Below, piece after piece: positions 39,982-51,900 of a stretch of 64,000 nucleotides of DNA. Below the pieces are notes generated by a model. It saw only the letters and a list, made by a program, of their open reading frames with translations. It searched no databases and was not told where the DNA came from. Origin of the DNA: Glandiceps talaboti. Its lineage: Eukaryota > Hemichordata > Enteropneusta > Spengelidae. How positions within the stretch are numbered: the first letter of the stretch is position 1; every line of letters begins with the position of its first letter. The DNA is taken from contig NC_135557.1 in NCBI RefSeq assembly GCF_964340395.1, forward strand, positions 6,727,216-6,791,215, written 5' to 3'. A program made the position numbers and the translations under genes.

Positions 39982-42900
39982 CGCACCATGCCTGTAGAAC
40001 TATTATTGAATAGAAGAATGACGATGATAGGAAAAGAAATGGGGCTAAAATTTTCTGCAAACATGTTTTTAACTTCAAAATTTTAAAACTTTAAAATCAA
40101 TTACCAGTAACACCATGGCAAATGTAAGTACATGTACATACATATCCGATGGTAATATACACTAAAAGTATGGTAATCACTGTCAATTTCCAAAAATTCT
40201 TTGTTCAAACACTGTTTTGTTCATTGGCGAGACAAGTGTTGGCATCAGCCATTACTTTACCAGAATTGTGAAAACACAGATAAAAGAGAAATCTCTTCAT
40301 CTGTGGTGAAATACAGCAAGTACATGTAATCATACGGAAATCATCCCTGGCCACTTAACTTTAACTTTAGAAAGTGTCGGATATTTAGATGTGAAGAAAA
40401 AAATATCTAACGATATATATCAAACACTTGACGATCTAGATACTGTTCTGAACTTTTTATAAAATGACAACCGTTTAGATGGACTGACTTTGGTGTGAAA
40501 AACGTTAAGATACCACTGACAAATACAAGATGAAAATGAATATTGTCCCAGACTTCCTTAGGAAATGTATCTGTTTATCTGCTATTTAGATAGATCAGTC
40601 AACTGTGTGAAAAAAAACCTTTTCAATTGTGTGTCTGCCATTTAGATTATCCACATATGATTCTAACTATAAACTATTGGCTATGTCTTAAAATGGGTCA
40701 ATCTTGGTGAAAACAAGCCTCTGTGTTTGTGCCCAGATTATTGTTTGGGATTGGCATAGTATGCTTGGGGTTACATGTTTTTTTTTTAAACAATACAAAA
40801 TGTATGACGTGAAAGTACGGTAAGTTAGTAAGATGATCACAAACTTTGCATTTTAATTTGAGGAACCATTGTGTTTGGACATTTTGTCAACACAAATATT
40901 TCAGTCACAATGACTACAACCACTTCACATTTTAAACTGACAAAAAGGAAAGATAAGGGTCAAAAAACAATGCATACTGTAGACACATCATAGGAAGTGG
41001 CAAGGGTGGGGGTGTAGACAAACATCGTAGGAAGTGGCAAGGGTGGGGGTGTAGACACATCATAGGAAGTGGCAAGGGTGGGGGTGTAGACAAACATCGT
41101 AGGAAGTGGCAAGGGTGGGGGTGTAGACACATCATAGGAAGTGGCAAGGGTGGGGGTGTAGACAAACATCGTAGGAAGTGGCAAGGGTGGGGGTGTAGAC
41201 ACATCATAGGAAGTGGCAAGGGTGGGGGTGTAGACAAACATCATAGGAAGTGGCAAGGGTGGGGGTGTAGACAAACATCATAGGAAGTGGCAAGGGTGGG
41301 GGTGTAGACAAACATCGTAGGAAGTGGCAAGGATGGGGGTGTAGACAAACATCGTAGGAAGTGGCAAGAGTGGGGGTGTAGACAAACATCGTACGAAGTG
41401 GCAAGGGTGGGGGTGTAGACATACATCGTACAAAGTGGCAAGGGTGGGGTGTAGACAAACATCGTACGAAGTGGCAAGGGTGGGGGTGTAGACAAACATC
41501 GTACGAAGTGGCAAGGGTGGGGGTGTAGACAAACATCATACAAAGTGGCAAGGGTGGGGTGTAGACAAACATCGTAGGAAGTGGCAAGGGTGGGGTGTAG
41601 ACACATCGCACGAAGTGGCAAGGGTGGGGTGTACACAGATTATCTCATTTATGGCGTCCTGGCACTGTTACCAGACATGCTTTTCATTTAATGTGGCAGA
41701 TGGATACTGTCAAAATACAAATGAATACAACTTTGCTTTTATCCAGGCAATCCTTTCCCTGGCTCACTGACATACAATGTATTTCTTGAATTATTTTCCA
41801 CCTCGAAGAACAGGAGTTTATATAGATTGGTAGCAAAGTAAGGCCAGGAATGGGTTTGCTCCTTGATTTCTAGCAATTTCTTATCAGTTATCCTGCAATC
41901 ATGCCATTCCTGGACCAACATTGAGTCCTTGTCCAAACGTTCCCTGTTCTCCAGGATTATCCATGTACTACCCCCTTAGCTATTGATTCTTCTTTGATGG
42001 TCTGCACCTGGACGATTACCACGACAACCACATCCTGTTCTACCTGTCACTACTGTAGTCAAGGCTAAAATCGCTTGTAAAATTTTGTTATGTTACTGAC
42101 AATGGTGATGTATGTTTGTTATGGTGGTTTCTTAGTGTTTATAGTGCTGTGTGTTGGCAGTTATGTCTAGGAGGTGTTTATATTATACATTGCGTCGCTC
42201 TTGTGCTCACCTCAACAAGGGCACATTTGCATATTGACTTCATTTGAGTATGGTTAATTAGGCTGACATGCATTATCACTCCCCATTGTAACCAATCAGT
42301 TTGAGAGCATTTTTTTCGAACAGATCAGTTTGAACGTACAAGGAGTGCCACTGAAATAAAGCACTATTTCTGTGTGCTCCACTCCTTTATAGCATTCACA
42401 TATATTGTAGTGTAAAAGTATACTGTTTCAATTTGTTTATTTACAAGCCTAGCATGCGGACTTTGTAATGTGATCAATTAGCAAATGAAACAGTATACTT
42501 TTACACTTGATATGAATGCTATAAGCGATTGTGGTACATACAGAAAAGGCATTACTTTAATGTTATGGGTTGTATATTTTTTAAACCATATTAATCATTT
42601 CTCATCGATACTGATAGCATTACGATTGCTCAAGTGAGTCAGAAAGTAAAACCACAAATCACAATAGACATACATGTAGACTAATCTATGAACTTACCTG
42701 AATACTTTGCAGTAAGTGATAACTCTGCCATCTCTTGGCCCTGTCCATACTGGTACAGTAGTTGAGTTCCTAATGCTAGTCTAGAGGTAATACTCTGCAA
42801 ATACTGGCCAACTACAATCCCAGATTCATTGAGTATATCAGGGTTTGCTGTGGTTACTGTGGCAGTGTAGCTTGGTCCTTTGTACTCACAGTCTAATTGG

Positions 42901-45900
42901 GCTACTGATACAACATTTTTCTGTGTCTGTAATGAAAACAAATCATTTCAATTCAAAATACAAGAATGCACCTCACAACCAAATCTCTCTGATAAATTAA
43001 AGCTCTTAAAATCTCTATACATTATTGCCAGATGGAAACTACATGTAGTCTAGTTCCTGGAACGTATCGTTATGATTTATACCTTCATTCACAGTATTGT
43101 CCAGGCCCTGACGAAAGGTATTAATTATGGTTCAACCCCATAGTGAGCAAAGCACAACAGTGCATGTCACTAGCAATAATGGGCTGTCATCACTGCTCAT
43201 TAATTTAGTACAGCTGTTTTCATGATGTCCAATGTCCAACCAGGACTCCACCGCCAGTCAGTTTAAACTAAATCACGTGGGGACACAACAACATAATCAT
43301 GTTTATATGAACACAGTAGGAGGAAGCACATGAATGTGTGCTGATTGAGGGAATTTGACCACACCACAGTCTGGTCATCCAGAGTAGATAGACACCTGCT
43401 TCTTATCAATTTGAAATAAGAGCAATTTTAAGGTCCATTGCCTTCTTTTTAAAGAAACTGTTGATTTTTTATATTCCCACACTCATGCCAAGATTCCCCG
43501 GCACAAACGCTGTAGGTTCGAAATCATTTCCATATGAAAAGATACCTTACTTGAGGAGTGTACTGACTGTCAATCTGTGATTGCTCTGACAAATATCACT
43601 GTTTGCCCAGGTTTTTGCCCTCTACCTAATCCCTTGTGATCTTTTGTTCCACTTGATCAGTAGTTTATTTAGTCTCTGGGTGGTCATAAGCCATTAATTC
43701 GGCAACGCAGAATTTGTCCACATCCAGGGGATTAGCCTAGATACATGGTTTGTGCCGGCCAATCCCGTCATGCTAACTGTATACAAAGTACCAGTATGTG
43801 TATTAAGCCACATTAGATTCTTGGATGTTACTCCCCAATAGTTTTGTATTATGGCATGCCAAATCTCACCTCACAGAAAAAGAGATGTAGGCAGACAGGT
43901 TGTACCTTTGACCTGGAGTGAACTTTGACCTTATGAAAATAAGTGAAATACTGTCAGACAGAAACTAGGTGAGAGTGCATACTGAAGTAATGGCGTAGAT
44001 ATTCCATACCTGTATCAATGCTTTAGTTCGTATCCTTTCTGTAAGTTGATGTATAAACTGTGCTTGTAAATTACCATTGTTGTCTATGTCACCTAACATC
44101 ACTGGGAAAGACTGCCAGAAACAAAAAAAAACAAAATAAATATACAGTAAGCTTACTAAAATGTGGGTTCAATTCAGTGTTAATGATGTATGTTGTCTGA
44201 TGTATGTTGTCTCATTTTCATAGCATACATGTACAAACACTCATCATACACATATGTACCAGTGACTACTTATACTAGTGACTACATATACCAGGGTGCT
44301 TGTATACTAGTAACATTTGCACTGCAATGCAGTACCAAAAACATTATTGCATAGATGTATGCAAATAATATGCAAATGTATGTAAATGACAGCACCATTA
44401 TTCCTTGTAATCAAAAGTGTGTGATGGAACAATGTGGTGTTTTAGGAAATTTGCTTTTCTCATCCTACTAAATTTTGTACAAAGACACAAACTTGTTTTG
44501 GTAACATATCAATTTGTTGTAGTAGTTCATCAGTCACACTTAAATTGGATTGCATTTGTGTAGTTATATAATGTCCATATATGGTACATTTGTGTAGTTA
44601 TATAATGTCCATATATGGTACATTTGTGTAGTTATATAATGTCCATATATGGTGCATTTGTGTAGTTACATAATGTCCATATATGGTACATTTGTGTAGT
44701 TATATAATGTCCATATATGGTGCATTTGTGTAGTTATATAATGTCCATATATGGTACATTTGTGTAGTTATATAATGTCCATATATGGTACATTTGTGTA
44801 GTTACATAATGTCCATATATGGTACATTTGTGTAGTTACATAATGTCCATATATGGTGCATTTGTGTAGTTATATAATGTCCATATATGGTGCATTTGTG
44901 TAGTTATATAATGTCCATATATGGTGCATTTGTGTAGTTATATAATGTCCATATATGGTGCATTTGTGTAGTTACATAATGTCCATATATGGTACATTTG
45001 TGTAGTTACATAATGTCCATATATGGTGCATTTGTGTAGTTATATAATGTCCATATATGGTACATTTGTGTAGTTACATAATGTCCATATATGGTACATT
45101 TGTGTAGTTACATAATGTCCATATATGGTGCATTTGTGTAGTTATATAATGTCCATATATGGTACATTTGTGTAGTTATATAATGTCCATATATGGTGCA
45201 TTTGTGAAGTTACATATATGTAATGTCCATATATGGTACATTTGTGTAGTTACATACATGTAATGTCCATATATGGTGCATTTGTGTAGTTACATACATG
45301 TAATGTCCATATATGGTACATTTGTGTAGTTACATACATGTAATGTCCATATATGGTACATTTGTGTAGTTACATACATGTAATGTCCATATATGGTTCA
45401 TTTGTGTAGTTACATACATGTAATGTCCATATGTGGTGCATTTGTGTAGTTACACACATGTAATGTCCATATATGGTGCATTTGTGTAGTTACATACATG
45501 TAATGTCCATATATGGTACATTTGTGTAGTTACATACATGCAATGTCCATATATGGTGCATTTGTGTAGTTACATACATGCAATGTCCATATATGGTGCA
45601 TTTGTGTAGTTACATACATGTAATGTCCATATATGGTACATTTGTGTAGTTATAAAAATGTAATGTCCATATATTGTGCATTTGTGTAGTTATAAAAATA
45701 TAATGTCCATATATTGTGCATTTGTGTAGTTATAAAAATGTAATGTCCATATATGGTACATTTGTGTAGTTATAAAAATGTAATGTCCATATATTGTGCA
45801 TTTGTGTAGTTACATGCATGTTATGTCCAAGCCACTGATAACCTGTAGACTATAAGTTAGTTGGGGGTCGACTTATTTGCAGGGACACCTGTTGGTTCAT

Positions 45901-48900
45901 GACTTCTGATTCCCCTAGATGTGGACAAGGAGTCAAAGCTACTACGTAACTTACATACCTCACTTGGACTAAGCTGTAAGTGACTTACCTCACTTGGACT
46001 AAGCTGTAAGTGACTTACCTCACTTGGACTAAGCTGTAAGTGATGTACCTCACTTGGACTATGCTGTAAGTTACATACCTCACTTGGACTAAGCTGGCAG
46101 TGACTTACCTCACTCGGACTACATTGTATGCTGTAAGTGACTTACCTCACTTGGACTAAGCTGTGTAAGTGACTTACCTCACTTGGACTAACCAGGTAAG
46201 TAAGTTACTTATAAGTTACTTACCTCACTTGGACTAAGCTGTAAGTGATGTACCTCACTTGGACTAAGCTGTGAGTTACATTCCTTACTTGGACTAAGCT
46301 GGAAGTGACTTACCTCACTTGGACTAAGCTGTAAGTGACTTACCTCACTTGGACTAAGCTGTAAGTGACTTACCTCACTTGGACTAAGCTGTAAGTGACT
46401 TACCTCACTTGGACTAAGCTGTAAGTGACTTACCTTACTTGGACTAAGCTGTAAATGATGTACCTTACTTGGACTAAGCTGTAAATGATGTACCTCACTT
46501 GGACTAAGCTGTAAGTGACTTACCTTACTTGGACTAAGCTGTAAATGATGTACCTCACTTGGACTAAGCTGTAAATGATGTACCTTACTTGGACTAAGCT
46601 GTAAGTGATTTACCTTACTTGGACTAAGCTGTAAATGATGTACCTTACTTGGACTAAGCTGTAAATGATGTACCTCACTTGGACTAAGCTGTAAATGATG
46701 TACCTTACTTGGACTAAGCTGTAAGTGATTTACCTTACTTGGACTAAGCTGTAAATGATGTACCTTACTTGGACTAAGCTGTAAGTGACTTACCTCACTT
46801 GGACTAAGCTGTAAATGATGTACCTTACTTGGACTAAGCTGTAAATGATGTACCTTACTTGGACTAAGCTGTAAGTGACTTACCTCACTTGGACTAAGCT
46901 GTAAATGATGTACCTTACTTGGACTAAGCTGTAAATGATGTACCTTACTTGGACTAAGCTGTAAGTGATTTACCTTACTTGGACTAAGCTGTAAATGATG
47001 TACCTCACTTGGACTAAGCTGTAAGTGACTTACCTTACTTGGACTAAGCTGTAAATGATGTACCTTACTTGGACTAAGCTGTAAATGATGTACCTTACTT
47101 GGACTAAGCTGTAAGTGATTTACCTTACTTAAACTAAGCTGTAAATGATGTACCTCACTTGAACTAAGCTGTAAGTGATGTACCTTACTTGGACTAAGCT
47201 GTAAATGATGTACCTTACTTGGACTAAGCTGTAAATGATGTACCTTACTTGGACTAAGCTGTAAGTGATGTACCTCACTTGGACTAAGCTGTAAATGATG
47301 TACCTTACTTGGACTAAGCTGTAAATGATGTACCTTACTTGGACTAAGCTGTAAATGATGTACCTTACTTGGACTAAGCTGTAAATGATGTACCTTACTT
47401 GGACTAAGCTGTAAGTGATTTACCTTACTTGGACTAAGCTGTAAATGATGTACCTTACTTAGACTAAGCTGTAAATGATGTACCTTACTTGGACTAAGCT
47501 GTAAGTGATTTACCTTACTTGGACTAAGCTGTAAGTGACTTACCTCACTTGGACTAAGCTGTAAATGATGTACCTTACTTGGACTAAGCTGTAAATGATG
47601 TACCTCACTTGGACTAAGCTGTAAATGATGTACCTTACTTGGACTAAGCTGTAAATGATGTACCTTACTTGGACTAAGCTGTAAGTGATTTACCTTACTT
47701 GGACTAAGCTGTAAGTGATTTACCTTACTTGGACTAAGCTGTAAATGATGTACCTCACTTGGACTAAGCTGTAAATGATGTACCTTACTTGGACTAAGCT
47801 GTAAATGATTTACCTCACTTGGACTAAGCTGTAAATGATGTACCTTACTTGGACTAAGCTGTAAGTGACTTACCTTACTTGGACTAAGCTGTAAATGATG
47901 TACCTTACTTGGACTAAGCTGTAAATGATGTACCTCACTTGGACTAAGCTGTAAGTGATTTACCTTACTTGGACTAAGCTGTAAATGATGTACCTTACTT
48001 GGACTAAGCTGTAAGTGACTTACCTTACTTGGACTAAGCTGTAAATGATGTACCTTACTTGGACTAAGCTGTAAATGATGTACCTTACTTGGACTAAGCT
48101 GTAAATGATGTACCTTACTTGGACTAAGCTGTAAGTGACTTACCTTACTTGGACTAAGCTGTAAATGATGTACCTTACTTGGACTAAGCTGTAAATGATG
48201 TACCTCACTTGGACTAAGCTGTAAGTGATTTACCTTACTTGGACTAAGCTGTAAATGATGTACCTTACTTGGACTAAGCTGTAAGTGACTTACCTTACTT
48301 GGACTAAGCTGTAAATGATGTACCTTACTTGGACTAAGCTGTAAATGATGTACCTTACTTGGACTAAGCTGTAAGTGATTTACCTTACTTGGACTAAGCT
48401 GTAAATGATGTACCTTACTTGGACTAAGCTGTAAGTGATTTACCTTACTTGGACTAAGCTGTAAGTGATTTACCTTACTTGGACTAAGCTGTAAGTGATT
48501 TACCTTACTTGGACTAAGCTGTAAATGATGTACCTCACATGGACTAAGCTGTAAATGATGTACCTTACTTGGACTAAGCTGTAAATGATTTACCTCACTT
48601 GGACTAAGCTGTAAATGATGTACCTTACTTGGACTAAGCTGTAAATGATGTACCTTACTTGGACTAAGCTGTAAGTGATTTACCTTACTTGGACTAAGCT
48701 GTAAATGATGTACCTTACTTGGACTAAGCTGTAAATGATTTACCTCACTTGGACTAAGCTGTAAATGATGTACCTTACTTGGACTAAGCTGTAAATGATG
48801 TACCTTACTTGGACTAAGCTGTAAATGATGTACCTTACTTGGACTAAGCTATAAGTGATGTACCTTACTTGGACTAAGCTGTAAATGATGTACCTTACTT

Positions 48901-51900
48901 GGACTAAGCTGTAAATGATGTACCTTACTTGGACTAAGCTGTAAATGATGTACCTCACTTGGACTAAGCTGTAAATGATGTACCTTACTTGGACTAAGCT
49001 GTAAATGATTTACCTCACTTGGACTAAGCTGTAAATGATGTACCTTACTTGGACTAAGCTGTAAATGATGTACCTTACTTGGACTAAGCTGTAAATGATG
49101 TACCTTACTTGGACTAAGCTGTAAATGATGTACCTCACTTGGACTAAGCTGTAAATGATGTACCTTACTTGGACTAAGCTGTAAATGATGTACCTTACTT
49201 GGACTAAGCTGTAAATGATGTACCTTACTTGGACTAAGCTGTAAATGATGTACCTTACTTGGACTAAGCTGTAAATGATGTACCTCACTTGGACTAAGCT
49301 GTAAATGATGTACCTTACTTGGACTAAGCTGTAAGTGATTTACCTTACTTGGACTAAGCTGTAAATGATTTACCTTACTTGGACTAAGCTGTAAATGATG
49401 TACCTTACTTGGACTAAGCTGTAAATGATGTACCTCACTTGGACTAAGCTGTAAATGATGTACCTTACTTGGACTAAGCTGTAAGTGATTTACCTTACTT
49501 GGACTAAGCTGTAAATGATTTACCTTACTTGGACTAAGCTGTAAATGATGTACCTTACTTGGACTAAGCTGTAAATGATGTACCTTACTTGGACTAAGCT
49601 GTAAATGATGTACCTTACTTGGACTAAGCTGTAAGTGATTTACCTTACTTGGACTAAGCTGTAAGTGACTTACCTCACTTGGACTAAGCTGTAAATGATG
49701 TACCTTACTTGGACTAAGCTGTAAATGATGTACCTTACTTGGACTAAGCTGTAAGTGACTTACCTCACTTGGACTAAGCTGTAAATGATGTACCTTACTT
49801 GGACTAAGCTGTAAATGATTTACCTTACTTGGACTAAGCTGTAAGTGACTTACCTCACTTGGACTAAGCTGTAAATGATGTACCTTACTTGGACTAAGCT
49901 GTAAGTGATGTACCTTACTTGGACTAAGCTGTAAATGATGTACCTTACTTGGACTAAGCTGTAAATGATGTACCTTACTTGGACTAAGCTGTAAATGATG
50001 TACCTTACTTGGACTAAGCTGTAAGTGATTTACCTTACTTGGACTAAGCTGTAAGTGACTTACCTCACTTGGACTAAGCTGTAAGTGACTTACCTCACTT
50101 GGACTAAGCTGTAAATGATGTACCTTACTTGGACTAAGCTGTAAATGATTTACCTTACTTGGACTAAGCTGTAAATGATGTACCTTACTTGGACTAAGCT
50201 GTAAGTGATGTACCTTACTTGGACTAAGCTGTAAATGATGTACCTTACTTGGACTAAGCTGTAAATGATGTACCTTACTTGGACTAAGCTGTAAGTGATT
50301 TACCTTACTTGGACTAAGCTGTAAATGATGTACCTTACTTGGACTAAGCTGTAAGTGATGTACCTTACTTGGACTAAGCTGTAAATGATGTACCTTACTT
50401 GGACTAAGCTGTAAATGATGTACCTTACTTGGACTAAGCTGTAAATGATGTACCTTACTTGGACTAAGCTGTAAATGATGTACCTCACTTGGACTAAGCT
50501 GTAAGTGACTTACCTTACTTGGACTAAGCTGTAAATGATGTACCTTACTTGGACTAAGCTGTAAATGATGTACCTTACTTGGACTAAGCTGTAAGTGATT
50601 TACCTTACTTAGACTAAGCTGTAAATGATGTACCTCACTTGGACTAAGCTGTAAGTGATTTACCTTACTTGGACTAAGCTGTAAATGATTTACCTTACTT
50701 GGACTAAGCTGTAAATGATTTACCTTACTTGGACTAAGCTGTAAGTGACTTACCTCACTTGGACTAAGCTGTAAATGATGTACCTTACTTGGACTAAGCT
50801 GTAAATGATGTACCTTACTTGGACTAAGCTGTAAGTGATTTACCTTACTTAGACTAAGCTGTAAATGATGTACCTTACTTGGACTAAGCTGTAAATGATG
50901 TACCTCACTTGGACTAAGCTGTAAGTGATTTACCTCACTTGGACTAAGCTGTAAATGATGTACCTTACTTGGACTAAGCTGTAAGTGATTTACCTTACTT
51001 GGACTAAGCTGTAAGTGATTTACCTTACTTGGACTAAGCTGTAAATGATGTACCTCACTTGGACTAAGCTGTAAATGATGTACCTTACTTGGACTAAGCT
51101 GTAAATGATGTACCTTACTTGGACTAAGCTGTAAATGATGTACCTTACTTGGACTAAGCTGTAAGTGATTTACCTTACTTGGACTAAGCTGTAAATGATG
51201 TACCTCACTTGGACTAAGCTGTAAGTGATTTACCTTACTTGGACTAAGCTGTAAATGATTTACCTTACTTGGACTAAGCTGTAAGTGACTTACCTCACTT
51301 GGACTAAGCTGTAAATGATGTACCTCACTTGGACTAAGCTGTAAATGATGTACCTTACTTGGACTAAGCTGTAAATGATGTACCTCACTTGGACTAAGCT
51401 GTAAGTGATTTACCTCACTTGGACTAAGCTGTAAATGATTTACCTTACTTAGACTAAGCTGTAAATGATGTACCTCACTTGGACTAAGCTGTAAATGATG
51501 TACCTTACTTGGACTAAGCTGTAAATGATGTACCTTACTTAGACTAAGCTGTAAATGATGTACCTTACTTGGACTAAGCTGTAAATGATGTACCTTACTT
51601 GGACTAAGCTGTAAATGATGTACCTTACTTAGACTAAGCTGTAAATGATGTACCTTACTTGGACTAAGCTGTAAGTGATTTACCTTACTTGGACTAAGCT
51701 GTAAGTGACTTACCTCACTTGGACTAAGCTGTAAATGATGTACCTTACTTGGACTAAGCTGTAAATGATGTACCTTACTTGGACTAAGCTGTAAGTGATT
51801 TACCTCACTTGGACTAAGCTGTAAATGATGTACCTTACTTGGACTAAGCTGTAAATGATGTACCTTACTTGGACTAAGCTGTAAGTGACTTACCTCACTT

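Noticed and set aside
48740-50488. Minus-strand frames of repeated VRYIIYSLVQ
   Set aside because: They are a different phase of the TOMM40 intron 2 array, not the exon 2 frame, with no independent start or end signal.
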